From Tersicoccus phoenicis (GTDB lineage Bacteria > Actinomycetota > Actinomycetes > Actinomycetales > Micrococcaceae): a stretch of DNA of 64,000 nucleotides. Below are positions 17,942-27,702 of this stretch, in pieces. The first letter of the stretch is position 1; each line of letters opens with the position of its first letter. The stretch is from NCBI RefSeq assembly GCF_001968835.1, contig NZ_MRDE01000068.1, positions 62,001-126,000 on the forward strand, read 5' to 3'. The notes beneath the pieces were generated by a model. It was not told where the DNA came from, made no database searches, and saw only the letters and a program-made list of their open reading frames with translations. A program made the position numbers and the translations under genes.

Positions 17942-20900
17942 GTGCATGTCACCGCCGTCCTCGTCGCCCATGACGGCGAGCGGTATCTCCGCCGGACCCT
18001 CGCCGGCCTGAACGCGCAGCGGCGCCCCCTCGACGCCGTCGTGGCGGTCGACACCGGGTCCACCGACCTGACCCTCGACCTGTTGCGCGCGGGCCTGCCC
18101 ACCGGCTCCCGGCTGGTGCGCACGGATCCCGGGACCGCGTTCTCCGCCGCGGTCGTCCGGGCCCTGGCGGACACGGACGGCCGGCTCGGCGCACCGGGGC
18201 CCGCGCGGTCCCGCTGGATCTGGCTGCTGCACGACGACGGCGCCCCCGACCCGGACGCCCTCGCCCGGCTGCTGACCGCGGTGGAGACCGCCCCGTCGGT
18301 CACCGTCGCCGGCTGCAAGCAGGTGCACTGGGACGACCCCCGCGCGCTCCTGGACGTCGGCCTGCACGCGAGCCGATGGATCGAACGCCTGACCCTGATC
18401 GCCCCGGACGAGCAGGACCAGGGACAGCACGACGCGGCGAGCGACGTGTTCGCCGTCAACACCGCCGGCATGCTGATCCGCCGGGACGTGTGGGACGCCC
18501 TGAGCGGCTTCGACCCGGCGCTGCCGGCCGGGGCCGAGGACCTGGACCTGTGCTGGCGCAACCGGCTCGCCGGGCACCGCGTCGTCGTCGTGCCCGGAGC
18601 GCGGGTCCAGCACGCCGCCGACCGTGGCGCAAGCCGACCCCGCCGCGAGCAGGCCCGACGGCGGCGTGCCCAGGTCCACCTGCGCCTCACGCACGCACCG
18701 GCGCCGCGGCTGCCGTTCACGGCGCTCGGCGCGCTGTTGGGCAGCCTGTGGACGCTGATCGTCAGCCTGCTCGCCAAGGACCCCGGCTACGGGGTGACCG
18801 AGGCGGTCGCCACCGTCGCGGCGCTGGGCCGTCCGTTCGTCCTGCGTCGCTCGCGCCGGCGGGCGGAGGCGAGCCGCCGGGTCTCCCGCTCCGTCGTCCG
18901 GCCCCTGCTCACCCCCGGCCGGGAGGTCCGCGCCCACCGTCGCGCCCGTGCGGATGCCGTCACCGGGACCGTCGTCGGGGACGGCACCGGCGCCTCCGAC
19001 GGCACGCCGGAGGCGACCGGTGACACCGTCGGCCGGGACGACTTCACGTCCATCGCGACGGCCGCACGCAACGGCAGCACCGCCGCGGTGCTGCTCGCCC
19101 TGGCGCTCACATCGGCTGCGGGGGTGATCGCCTACGCCCCGTTCCTCGCCGGACCCGCGGTGGCCGGTGGCGCGCTCCTGCCGCTGGCGTCGAGTCTGGG
19201 CACGGTCCTGGCCCACGCCTCCTCGTGGTGGTCGACGCTGGGAGCGGGCTGGCCCGCCGTGCCGGAACCCTTCACCCTGCTGCTCGCCGGACTCGCCGTG
19301 CTCGGGGGTGGCAACGGGTCGATGGTCGTCGCCTGGCTGTTCCCGCTCGCGTTCGCGCTCAGCGCGCTGACCGCGTGGTTCGCCGTCGGCGCGGTCACCG
19401 CCCGTCGGTCCGTCCGCTTCTGGGCGGCGCTGGGGTACGCGGCCGTACCGGCGCTGCAGACCGCCCTCGGGGCCGGCAGGCTCGGCGCCGTGCTCGCGCA
19501 CGTGCTGCTCCCGCTCGCCGTGCTCGGCCTGATCCGGGCGGTCGGCTCCGCCCGCACGCACCGGATCGACGTGCGCGGCCGGGTGCGCGCGGTCGGGCAC
19601 CTTCCCCGCGCCGGCACCGGCGGCGCCCCCTCCTGGGCTGCCGCGGCCGCAGCCGGCCTCACCGGCGCCGCGGTCACCGCCTCCGCGCCAGTGCTGCTGC
19701 CGGCGCTGATCGCCGGTGTCCTCGTCCTCGTCGCCGTCCTGGGCCGGCGGGGCCGGACGCTCGGCTGGTCCCTGCTGCCGTCGCTGGTCCTCGTCGCCCC
19801 GGTCCTGGCGGACCGGCTGTCCAGCGTGGCGACCAGCGCGTCGGCGGGGGACGTCGGTGCGCTGTTCCGGAGCATCCTGGCGGACCCGGGCGTGCCGCTC
19901 GGCGCCGAGCCCGCCCCCCTCTGGCAACAGCTGCTGGGCTTTCCCGAGCGGCTGCCCCTGGACGCCGCCGTGGCACCGCTGCCGACCGGGCCGTGGGTGC
20001 TGGTCGGGGCCCTGCTGGTCGGGGTGCCGGCGCTCGCGCTCGCCGTGGCCGCCCTGTTCACGGCTCCGCGTCGCGCGGCCACCGCCCGTGGCGCCTGGCT
20101 GGCCGTGCTGGCCGGGCTGGGGACCGGTGCGCTGGCATCCGTCCTGGTCACCGGCGTCGCCGGGGACGGCACCGTCGTCGGACCCTACGCGGGGCCCGCC
20201 GTGTCCCTGACCGCCCTCGGGTTGCTGATCGCCGCCGCCGCCGGGATCGAGGCGTGGACCGTGCACCGCCGGGACCGCCCCGACGTCGCCACCGGTACAC
20301 CGTTCGGGCGGGCCGGACGGATCACGGGCGTGCTGATGTGCACGGTGCTGTGCGTGGCACCGTTGACGGGGCTCGCCCTGTTCACGGCGAGCCGGGTCGA
20401 GGGCGGCCCGGCCGAGCTGGTGGCCCTGACCGGCCGGGACGACGTCGTCGGCACGGTTCCGGTCCGGTCCCTGCCGGCCACCGCGGCGGACCGGGGGACC
20501 GGGCCGGACCGGTCCCGGACGCTGGTCCTGGACGTCGCCGAGGGCCGCGACCCGACCGCGTCCCTGGTCAGCGGCACGGGCACGACGGCGGACGCGCTCT
20601 CGTCCACCGTGGCCGGCTCGGCCGGTGGAGCGGGACCCGGAGCCGGGACGGACCGAGTGGCCGCCGTGGTCCGCCGGTCCGCCGCCACGGTGCTCGCGGC
20701 CAACGGCGTCGATCCGGCCGCGGATCTGGAGTCCCTCGGCGCCGCCTTCGTCGTCCTGCGCGGTGGGGACAGCGCCGCGGACCTGCTGGCGGCCCGCATC
20801 GACACGGTCCCGGGCCTGGTGGCCGTCGGCCGCACCGACAGCGGCTGGCTGTGGCGGGTCGCCCCGGCCGCCGTCGTCGCCGGCAAGGCGACCGTGGTGA

Positions 20901-21430
20901 GCCGAGCGCGGCTCGTCGACGCCCGGGGCGCGACGCTGATGTACCTGCCCACGACCGGGGACGGGACGGTGGCGCAACTGCCGCCGGGCCCCGCCGGGCG
21001 CCGCGTGGTCCTGGCCGAACGCGCCGACCCGTACTGGGCGGCAACGGTCGACGGGGCTCGGGTCGACGGGGCTCGGGTCGACGGAACCGCGTCCGGCACC
21101 GGCACCGGCGGGTCGGCGTGGGCGCAGTCCTTTTCGGTCCCCGCCGACGGGGGCCGGTTCCAGGCCCAGTACCGCCAGCCCGCGGCCCCGTGGTGGGCCG
21201 CGGCGCAGGGCGCCGTGCTGCTGATCACCGTGCTGCTCGCGCTGCCGCTGCGGATGCCGCGGCGGCTGACCCCGCACTGGCAGCAGTCCGAGCCCGTCCT
21301 GCGCCGGGCCGGATCGCGGCCGGGATCGACCGCTGCCGTCGTCGCGGCCAGGCACACGACGCCGACCGCACCGGATGCCGAGCGATCCGGGCAGGCGCAC
21401 CGTGACCGGGACGGAGCCTCGCGTGTCTGA
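17942..21430 (+). CDS. Large membrane protein with N-terminal GT2 glycosyltransferase domain
   Basis: 1162 residues starting at a GTG 8 nt after whiB2. Residues 1-230 are a GT-A fold family 2 transferase: TAVLVAHDGERYLRRTL, DTGSTDLT, LLHDDGAPDPDAL (DDG nucleotide-sugar/metal site) and AEDLDLCWRNRLAGH. Then comes a basic linker, followed by a multi-pass membrane region of about 12-14 helices (residues 380-820), an extracytoplasmic domain and a last helix near 1085-1105 (AVLLITVLLALPL). It probably transfers sugar in cell-envelope polysaccharide assembly; donor and acceptor are unknown. It overlaps the DUF5719 gene, which suggests a joint function. Confidence 0.85.
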   Translation: MHVTAVLVAHDGERYLRRTLAGLNAQRRPLDAVVAVDTGSTDLTLDLLRAGLPTGSRLVRTDPGTAFSAAVVRALADTDGRLGAPGPARSRWIWLLHDDGAPDPDALARLLTAVETAPSVTVAGCKQVHWDDPRALLDVGLHASRWIERLTLIAPDEQDQGQHDAASDVFAVNTAGMLIRRDVWDALSGFDPALPAGAEDLDLCWRNRLAGHRVVVVPGARVQHAADRGASRPRREQARRRRAQVHLRLTHAPAPRLPFTALGALLGSLWTLIVSLLAKDPGYGVTEAVATVAALGRPFVLRRSRRRAEASRRVSRSVVRPLLTPGREVRAHRRARADAVTGTVVGDGTGASDGTPEATGDTVGRDDFTSIATAARNGSTAAVLLALALTSAAGVIAYAPFLAGPAVAGGALLPLASSLGTVLAHASSWWSTLGAGWPAVPEPFTLLLAGLAVLGGGNGSMVVAWLFPLAFALSALTAWFAVGAVTARRSVRFWAALGYAAVPALQTALGAGRLGAVLAHVLLPLAVLGLIRAVGSARTHRIDVRGRVRAVGHLPRAGTGGAPSWAAAAAAGLTGAAVTASAPVLLPALIAGVLVLVAVLGRRGRTLGWSLLPSLVLVAPVLADRLSSVATSASAGDVGALFRSILADPGVPLGAEPAPLWQQLLGFPERLPLDAAVAPLPTGPWVLVGALLVGVPALALAVAALFTAPRRAATARGAWLAVLAGLGTGALASVLVTGVAGDGTVVGPYAGPAVSLTALGLLIAAAAGIEAWTVHRRDRPDVATGTPFGRAGRITGVLMCTVLCVAPLTGLALFTASRVEGGPAELVALTGRDDVVGTVPVRSLPATAADRGTGPDRSRTLVLDVAEGRDPTASLVSGTGTTADALSSTVAGSAGGAGPGAGTDRVAAVVRRSAATVLAANGVDPAADLESLGAAFVVLRGGDSAADLLAARIDTVPGLVAVGRTDSGWLWRVAPAAVVAGKATVVSRARLVDARGATLMYLPTTGDGTVAQLPPGPAGRRVVLAERADPYWAATVDGARVDGARVDGTASGTGTGGSAWAQSFSVPADGGRFQAQYRQPAAPWWAAAQGAVLLITVLLALPLRMPRRLTPHWQQSEPVLRRAGSRPGSTAAVVAARHTTPTAPDAERSGQAHRDRDGASRV

Positions 21431-23039
21431 ACCCTCCACCGGTCCGCGGGTGGCCGGCCCCTCGACGGCGGGTGCCCCGATTCCGGTCTCCCGCAGTCGA
21501 CGGGTCCTCTCGCTGACCGCCTCGGTCGCGCTGCTCGCCGCCGCCGGCTCCCTCGTGGCCGTTCCCGCCCTGAACCCGGGCGCCGCGCCGGCCGCGGATG
21601 CCCGCACGGTACCCGCTCCCGCGGTGGCCGTGCCGGCCGCCGGGACGACCACGGTCTGCCCCGGTGCACCCCGCCTGCTCACCGTCGGCGCCGGCGGTGA
21701 CCCCCGGTTCAGCCCGGTCTCGGCCAGTGCCCGTACGACGGTCGCCGCCGTCGTGCGCAGCACCAGCACCGGCCTGATCGGCGGCACCGCACTGGAACCG
21801 CTCGCCGGTCGGGGTCCGGTGGCCACCGTGGCTCGGCCGACCCCGGCGACGGCGGCTCCGGGTGGCCTCCGGGCCGCCGCCCGGACCGGCGTCGGCGTCT
21901 CGGTTCCCACGGTGCTGCGCGCCGCCCCGGTGGGGCAGGCCCCCACCGCGGCGGCCGCGGCGCTGGGTTACCGCGCCGACGACGGCGACCTGCGCGGTCT
22001 GGCCGCCGCGAGTTGTCAGCGCCCCGGCAACGATCTGTGGCTGCTCGGCGCCTCCACCACGGGCGGGCGCACCGCGATCCTGACCGTGCACAATCCCGGC
22101 ACCAGCCCCGCTACCGTGCGCCTCGATCTGGCGGGCGGCGGCGGGCCGATCACGGCGACCGGCGGCCGGGAACTGCTGGTCGGTGCCGGGGCCAGCCGCT
22201 CCGTCGTCCTCGCGGGCCTGGCCCCCGGCGAGGCCGAACTCGGCGTGCGGGTGCGCAGTCGCGGCGCCCCGGTCGCCGCGGTCATCCAGCAGAGCGTGCT
22301 GCGTGGGCTGACCCCCGGCGGCGTCGAGTACCTGACCCCGGTGCCGGGTCCCGCACTGAGCCGGACGGTACCCGGAGTGCTCCTCCAGTCCCCGGCCGCC
22401 ACGGCGGCTCTGCGCCGCACGGTCCCCGACGCGGTGCCCGTCCTGCAGCTAGCGGTGCCTGGAGATGCCGAGGCCACGGTGCGGGTGCAGGCGCAGGGCC
22501 CGGCCGGCGCGGTCACGATCGGCAGCGCCGGCATCGTCCGGGCACGCGCCGGAGCGGTCACGACGGTCGACCTCGGGTCGCTGCCGGCCGGAACGTGGGG
22601 CCTGACGGTGCGGTCCGACGTCGCGGTCACCGCCGGGGTGCGGACCGTCCGCGGCGATTCCGCGCGCCGGCCGGTGGACATCGCCGAGGCGGGCGCCGCC
22701 GACCGGCTCGGGCAGGACGTGGTGCTTCCGGTCGTCCCCGTGGGAACGGCGCGGCTGGCGCTGACCGCGCCGGGGGAAGCGGCCACGGTCACGATCCGAC
22801 CGGTCACCGGCAACGGCGGGTTCGGGCCGGCGCGCACGGTCCGCGTGGGCGCCGGCCGGACCGTCGTGACCGACCCACGGCAGGGTGCGTCGAACGCGGC
22901 GGCGGTGCGGCTGCAGTCCGACGGAGGTGCGGTGTACGCCGCCCAGGTCACCACCGCGGGAGCCACCGGGATCGCGGTCGCCGCCGTGCCGGAGCCGGAC
23001 GAGGACGTCCGGCGGATCTCGCTGCGGATCGTGCCCTGA
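21423..23039 (+). CDS. DUF5719 family secreted/membrane-anchored protein
   Basis: 538 residues from the GTG at 21423, which overlaps the last eight bases of the glycosyltransferase gene and has GGACGGAG upstream; an in-frame GTG at 21402 is also possible. An uncleaved signal or membrane anchor lies at about 25-48 (LSLTASVALLAAAGSLVAV). The remainder is extracytoplasmic beta-rich sequence with repeated short modules (TAILTVHNPGTSPATVRLDL; VRVQAQGPAGAVTIG), typical of DUF5719. Such genes regularly follow the large GT2 membrane protein near whiB2 in actinobacteria. Role unknown, presumably in the envelope. Confidence 0.82.
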   Translation: MSEPSTGPRVAGPSTAGAPIPVSRSRRVLSLTASVALLAAAGSLVAVPALNPGAAPAADARTVPAPAVAVPAAGTTTVCPGAPRLLTVGAGGDPRFSPVSASARTTVAAVVRSTSTGLIGGTALEPLAGRGPVATVARPTPATAAPGGLRAAARTGVGVSVPTVLRAAPVGQAPTAAAAALGYRADDGDLRGLAAASCQRPGNDLWLLGASTTGGRTAILTVHNPGTSPATVRLDLAGGGGPITATGGRELLVGAGASRSVVLAGLAPGEAELGVRVRSRGAPVAAVIQQSVLRGLTPGGVEYLTPVPGPALSRTVPGVLLQSPAATAALRRTVPDAVPVLQLAVPGDAEATVRVQAQGPAGAVTIGSAGIVRARAGAVTTVDLGSLPAGTWGLTVRSDVAVTAGVRTVRGDSARRPVDIAEAGAADRLGQDVVLPVVPVGTARLALTAPGEAATVTIRPVTGNGGFGPARTVRVGAGRTVVTDPRQGASNAAAVRLQSDGGAVYAAQVTTAGATGIAVAAVPEPDEDVRRISLRIVP

Positions 23040-23092
23040 TGCCCCCGGCCGCCCGACAGGTCCGCTGCGGTCCCGCGCGGGGGTGGAGGAGC

Positions 23093-23599
23093 CTACTCGA
23101 ACCGGCCGTAGTGCGGGTCGACGGCCTCGGGGTCCCAGTGCAGCCACGAGGCGACCAGTTCGACGATGGCGTCGTGCACGGCGTCGGGCAGGGGAATGTC
23201 GCGACCGGCGAACTGTTCGACCACCCGCCGGAACACGACGACGACGACCCGGCCGTCCCGGTCCTCGAGCCGTCCCATCGGGATGCCGCCGTCGGCCAGC
23301 AACTCGCCCGTGTCCCGGGCCCGCAACTGTTCCAGGTCGTCGGGGATCTGCTGCACGGCGAAGGTCACCGCGTCCAGCGCCGGCCGGTGCAGCCGCTGCA
23401 GGCGTCGAGCCGAGTCCAGCACGGCGTCGTCGAACACGTCGGCCCGGGTGCGGCGCGCGGGGACGCCGAGCGGCAGTGGCGCGCCGCGCATGCCGCGACC
23501 GTGCCGGTTCCGGCGGCGGCGCGGAGACGGACGGAACCCGCCCGGGGCGCCCTCGGCGGGGACCGGGGGAACGAACGACGGGCCGACGCTGTCGTGCAT
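23093..23599 (-). CDS. Metallopeptidase family protein (Rv3259-like)
   Basis: 168 residues, leaderless start 6 nt after TAGAGT (complement of 23606-23611). A basic N-terminal head (RPSPRRRRNRHGRGMRG) precedes a zincin-like core with FDDAVLDSARRLQRL and FAVQQIPDDLEQL; the expected HExxH-like motif is not intact, as the corresponding region reads PDAVHDAIVELVASWLHWDP. The active-site state is therefore unclear. It is divergent from the DUF3499 gene, the same pairing as Rv3258c/Rv3259 (from memory). Confidence 0.78.
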   Translation of the reverse strand: MHDSVGPSFVPPVPAEGAPGGFRPSPRRRRNRHGRGMRGAPLPLGVPARRTRADVFDDAVLDSARRLQRLHRPALDAVTFAVQQIPDDLEQLRARDTGELLADGGIPMGRLEDRDGRVVVVVFRRVVEQFAGRDIPLPDAVHDAIVELVASWLHWDPEAVDPHYGRFE

Positions 23600-23713
23600 G
23601 GCAGAACTCTAGTCCGTCTGCTCGGCGACGCGCCGGAGCGCGCGTCGCCCGGTGACCGGAACGGGCGGGGCGGTGCCCGTGAAGCGGGGGAGCCGGGAGT
23701 AGGCTGAGGGATC

Positions 23714-24121
23714 GTGGGATCCTCCAGACTGTGCACCCGGACCGCCTGCGGCCAGCCGGCGGTCGCGACGTTGACCTACGTGTACGCGGATTCCACCGTG
23801 GTGCTCGGACCGCTCGCGATCTACCCGGAGCCGCACTGCTACGACCTGTGCGGTGACCACGCGCAGCGGCTCACCGCTCCCCGGGGGTGGGAGGTGGTGC
23901 GGCTGCACACTCCGCAAGCCGGGCCCGTCGACGACCTGGCCGCACTGGCGGACATCGTCCGGCGGCCCCGCGCCGACCCCGCGTCCCAGCCCCCGTCCGG
24001 TCCGCGCGAATCCGGGGCGGCCCCGTCCGGCCAGCGCGAGGCCGGCCAGCCGCTCGACGCGCCGTCCGCCACCGGCGTCCGCCGCGGCCACCTGCGCATC
24101 CTGCGCGAACAACAGCCCTGA
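23714..24121 (+). CDS. DUF3499 family protein
   Basis: 135 residues. The start is a GTG 8 nt after TAGGCT (23700-23705), so leaderless. The N-terminal half has four conserved Cys/His residues, [16 protein letters not shown] and [16 protein letters not shown], forming a probable small zinc ribbon. The C-terminal half is disordered. This is the DUF3499 (Rv3258c-like) pattern; function unknown. Confidence 0.88.
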   Translation: MGSSRLCTRTACGQPAVATLTYVYADSTVVLGPLAIYPEPHCYDLCGDHAQRLTAPRGWEVVRLHTPQAGPVDDLAALADIVRRPRADPASQPPSGPRESGAAPSGQREAGQPLDAPSATGVRRGHLRILREQQP

Positions 24122-24258
24122 CCGCAGGCACCCACCGGCCGGACCACCGGACCGACCTAACCCGGACGGTCCCGCACATCATCTCGCACCGACACCCACA
24201 ACCCCGGCCGCACGCAGGCCCCACGGACGCCCCGCCCGTTCCCCAGGAGGAGGACCCC

Positions 24259-25764
24259 ATGACCCTCGACCACCAGGTTGCCGACCTGTCCCTCGCCGTC
24301 GCCGGCCGCCACCAGATCCGGCTCGCCGAGCACGAGATGCCCGGGCTGATGGCCCTGCGCGCCGAATACGGCCCCACCCAGCCGCTGGCGGGCGCGCGGA
24401 TCGCCGGCTCCCTGCACATGACCGTGCAGACCGCCGTTCTGATCGAGACCCTGACCGCGCTCGGCGCCGAGGTCCGCTGGGCCAGCTGCAACATCTTCTC
24501 CACCCAGGACGAGGCCGCCGCCGCCATTGCGGTCGGCACCGGTACGCCGGAGGACCCGCAGGGCGTGCCCGTGTTCGCGTGGAAGAACGAGACGCTGCCC
24601 GAGTACTGGTGGGCGGCGTCGAAGATCTTCGATTTCACCGACGAGAACGGGCAGCCGATCGGGCCGACGATGATCCTGGACGACGGTGGTGACGCGACCC
24701 TGCTCGTGCACCGCGGCGTCGAGTTCGAGGCCGCCGGCGCCGTGCCGCCCGCGCCGGCGGAGGGCGACGCCGACTACACCGCCGAGTACGCCGTCGTCCT
24801 GGACACCCTGCGCCAGAGTCTCGCCACTGACCCGCAGCGCTGGACGAGGATCGCCGCGAGTCTGCGCGGCGTCTCCGAGGAGACCACCACGGGGGTGCAC
24901 CGGCTGTACCAGCTCGCCGCCCGCGACCAGTTGCTGTTCCCGGCCATCAACGTCAACGACTCGGTGACCAAGAGCAAGTTCGACAACCGGTACGGCATCC
25001 GGCACTCCCTGCCCGACGGCATCAACCGGGCGACGGACGTGCTGATCGGCGGCAAGGTCGCCGTCGTCTGCGGGTATGGCGACGTGGGCAAGGGCGCCGC
25101 CGAGGCATTGCGCGGCCAGGGCGCCCGCGTCATCGTCACCGAGATCGACCCGATCTGTGCGCTGCAGGCCGCGATGGACGGCTACCAGGTGGCCACGCTC
25201 GACGACGTCGCCGGTAGCGGGGACATCTTCATCACCACTACCGGCAACCGCGACGTCATTCGCGCCCGGCACATGGTGGCGATGAAGGACAAGGCGATCG
25301 TCGGGAACATCGGTCACTTCGACAACGAGATCGACATGGCCGGCCTGGCCCGCGTGCCCGGCATCGAGCGCGTCGAGATCAAGCCGCAGGTGCACGAGTG
25401 GATCTTCCCGGAGGCCTCCGAGACCGCGCAGACCACGGCCACCGAGGGCGGCGAGCGGCGCAGCATCATCGTGCTGTCCGAGGGCCGGCTGCTGAACCTG
25501 GGCAACGCCACCGGTCACCCGAGCTTCGTGATGAGCGCCTCCTTCACCAACCAGGTGCTGGCGCAGATCGAGCTGTACACCACCGATGTTGATGCCGACG
25601 GCGAGCCCGGGGTGCACGTGCTCCCCAAGGTGCTCGACGAGAAGGTCGCCCGACTGCATCTGGAGGCCCTGGGCGTCGAGCTGACTGAGTTGAGCAAGGA
25701 CCAAGCCGAATACCTCGACGTCGACGTCGCCGGCCCGTACAAGTCCGAGCAGTACCGGTACTGA
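24259..25764 (+). CDS. ahcY: Adenosylhomocysteinase
   Basis: 501 residues from an ATG preceded by AGGAGGAGG, the strongest ribosome site in the region. Substrate-domain motifs are [35 protein letters not shown] in parts, and [14 protein letters not shown] contains the essential Lys; the NAD site is [16 protein letters not shown]. The C-terminal KSEQYRY completes the dimer NAD pocket. It hydrolyses S-adenosylhomocysteine to adenosine and homocysteine. The 137-nt leader has no recognisable SAH riboswitch. Confidence 0.97.
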   Translation: MTLDHQVADLSLAVAGRHQIRLAEHEMPGLMALRAEYGPTQPLAGARIAGSLHMTVQTAVLIETLTALGAEVRWASCNIFSTQDEAAAAIAVGTGTPEDPQGVPVFAWKNETLPEYWWAASKIFDFTDENGQPIGPTMILDDGGDATLLVHRGVEFEAAGAVPPAPAEGDADYTAEYAVVLDTLRQSLATDPQRWTRIAASLRGVSEETTTGVHRLYQLAARDQLLFPAINVNDSVTKSKFDNRYGIRHSLPDGINRATDVLIGGKVAVVCGYGDVGKGAAEALRGQGARVIVTEIDPICALQAAMDGYQVATLDDVAGSGDIFITTTGNRDVIRARHMVAMKDKAIVGNIGHFDNEIDMAGLARVPGIERVEIKPQVHEWIFPEASETAQTTATEGGERRSIIVLSEGRLLNLGNATGHPSFVMSASFTNQVLAQIELYTTDVDADGEPGVHVLPKVLDEKVARLHLEALGVELTELSKDQAEYLDVDVAGPYKSEQYRY

Positions 25765-25937
25765 GCGGGGCTGAGCGGACCGCCGCGCCCCGGCCCCGAT
25801 CCGCTTGCCGTGGCGAGTAGCCTCGAGGGGAGGAAACGCCGATCCCCTCCCCGCGCGTCGTGTCGTGGCCGGTCGGGGAAGCGAATCGGCATCGAACGAG
25901 TCCGCACCGGACGATCCGGCAGACAACGAGGAGACCC

Positions 25938-27476
25938 GTGAGCAGCAGGACACCGCGACCCGAGGACGAGTATCCGCCCCTGGACACCGACGACGGTGGC
26001 CGCTACATCCCCACGTCGCGGGAGTTGGCCGACCAGTACGTCCGGGGCCGCACGGCGCGCACCGGGGACCTGGATGGCCGCTCCGGTGCCGCCGAGTCCG
26101 GCAGCGGTGAAGAGGGGGCCGGATCCGCCGGCGGGGCCGCTCCCGGGGGCGCGTCGGTTCGGTGGGAAGCGGGTGCGGATGGGTCCGGCGAGCAGGGCGG
26201 CGTGCGAGTGACCGAGCCCGTCTCCCTTGTCGACGCCGCCGCCGGTGGGGGCGCTGCAGCCGCCGGTGGGAACGATACCGCCGGTGACGGTGCGGAAAGG
26301 AAGCGGGAGCGCGTCGACCACGCGACGGCCATGGACGACTGGGACCGCGAGTTCGGCGGTGCGGAGGACCGGCAGCAGCACGGTGCCGGTGCCAGGGTCG
26401 GGTCGGGCATCGTCGAGACGGACGCCCGCAGCGACGCCGGGGGAGCCGTCGGCGCCACGACGATCGACCGCCGCACCGCCGCAGGCCACGCCTCGCCCGA
26501 CGGGGAGGTCCCCGCCCCGCTGGGGGCGACCGCCGTGGCCGCCACGAGCGGTCGCACCGACACGGATGCAGGCGTCAGCTCGGCCGGAGCCCGGGACGCC
26601 CGCACCGCCGGTCCCGTCGACGCCGCCGACACCGCCGACGAAGCCCGTGCCGTCGGCACCTCCGAAACCGCCGGGGCCGACACCGTCGAGGCCGACGAGG
26701 AGGCCCGCCGCCGGGCGACCCGTCGTGACGCCGCCCTCGGGAGCAAGCCCGCCGCCGGACGCTTCTGGCAGGTCGTGCTCGGGATCACGTTCCCCATCGT
26801 GCTCCTTGCCGCGGCCGTCCGCACCGTCGCCTCACCGCTGTTCCTCTGGGTCGAGTACAACCGGCCCGGTTTCCCGGCCGACCCGTACGGATTCACCGCC
26901 GACGACAGACTGACCTGGGGCTCGGCCGTCGAGGACTACGTCAACAACTTCGCCAACCCGCGCTATCTGTCCCAGTTGCCCGGCAAGGACGGTGGCTCGC
27001 TGCTGACCGAGGGGGAGGTCAGCCACATGGTGGACGTCAAGTCCGTCATCGGCGTCTCCTACATCGTGGCCGCCGTCCTGCTCGTGCTCGGTCTGATCGC
27101 CGTCATCTATCTCGCCAAGCGGTACCACGGCGGCGTCCGGCGTGGCCTGTTCGCCGGCTCCGCGTTCATCCTGGTCGTCGTCGTCGCCCTGGCGGTGTTC
27201 GCCGTACTCGACTGGAGCCTGTTCTTCACCATGTTCCACCGGGTGTTCTTCGCCCAGGGCAACTGGACGTTCTATGAGAACGATGCCCTGATCCGGCTGT
27301 TCCCGACGCAGTTCTGGATCGACGCGGGCATCGTCATCGGCGCCATCGTCATCGTCGTCAGCGCGCTCACGCTGATCCTGACCTGGCCCACGCGGCGTCG
27401 GCGTGAGCGGTCCCGGGCGGCGCAGGAGGCACTGCGCCGGTCGATGGCCGATCAAGAGGAGCCGCTCGCCGGCTGA
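25938..27476 (+). CDS. TIGR01906/DUF1461 integral membrane protein with long disordered head
   Basis: 512 residues from the GTG at 25938, which has ACGAGGAG upstream; the frame opens earlier at 25860 but without a ribosome site. The first 270 residues are Ala/Gly/Asp-rich and disordered. The membrane domain then follows with four helices and the loop WVEYNRPGFPADPYGFTADD, VEDYVNNFANPRYLSQL, the hallmark of TIGR01906. The function of the family is unknown. The last seven codons and the downstream terminator are duplicated at 35373-35469, the other edge of the ccm block. Confidence 0.85.
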   Translation: MSSRTPRPEDEYPPLDTDDGGRYIPTSRELADQYVRGRTARTGDLDGRSGAAESGSGEEGAGSAGGAAPGGASVRWEAGADGSGEQGGVRVTEPVSLVDAAAGGGAAAAGGNDTAGDGAERKRERVDHATAMDDWDREFGGAEDRQQHGAGARVGSGIVETDARSDAGGAVGATTIDRRTAAGHASPDGEVPAPLGATAVAATSGRTDTDAGVSSAGARDARTAGPVDAADTADEARAVGTSETAGADTVEADEEARRRATRRDAALGSKPAAGRFWQVVLGITFPIVLLAAAVRTVASPLFLWVEYNRPGFPADPYGFTADDRLTWGSAVEDYVNNFANPRYLSQLPGKDGGSLLTEGEVSHMVDVKSVIGVSYIVAAVLLVLGLIAVIYLAKRYHGGVRRGLFAGSAFILVVVVALAVFAVLDWSLFFTMFHRVFFAQGNWTFYENDALIRLFPTQFWIDAGIVIGAIVIVVSALTLILTWPTRRRRERSRAAQEALRRSMADQEEPLAG

Positions 27477-27550
27477 CCGTCGCACGGCGTCCACCGCAAC
27501 GACGAAAGACCCGCCACGTGATCACGGTGGCGAGTCTTCCGTCGCTTCTC
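27453..27550. repeat. Left direct repeat of ccm island (DUF1461 3' end plus terminator)
   Basis: Covers the last codons (QEEPLAG and TGA) and the terminator of the DUF1461 gene. Aligned to 35373-35469 it has about nine mismatches and one single-base gap over 98 positions, roughly 90% identity. This copy has CAA where the right copy has CAG for Gln, and a mismatch in the hairpin stem. Confidence 0.9.
27506..27538. terminator. Bidirectional hairpin terminator, copy 1
   Basis: AAGACCCGCCAC (27506-27517) pairs with GTGGCGAGTCTT (27527-27538), a 12-bp stem with one mismatch and a 9-nt loop. It lies 30 nt after the DUF1461 stop. Confidence 0.75.
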
Positions 27551-27702
27551 CGTGTCGAGGAGCTTTGGGCAGGTGCTAGTTTGATTGGTAGTCAGGCCGC
27601 CTCACGGCCGACGTGACTGGAACCACGAAGCTGGATATCCGGCGGCACCATGGTCATAGGCTGGTGCCCGATTCCGGCTGTGCCGACTAAGGAGCACCCG
27701 CG

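Noticed and set aside
17411-21946. 1511-residue minus-strand ORF antisense to the glycosyltransferase and DUF5719 genes
   Set aside because: Shadow frame from extreme third-position GC; its product is Arg/Gly/Gln-rich with no domain, while the plus strand encodes clear families.
24122-24258. Possible SAH riboswitch upstream of ahcY
   Set aside because: The 137-nt leader lacks the conserved SAH-riboswitch core; it is C-rich with only a strong ribosome site at the end.
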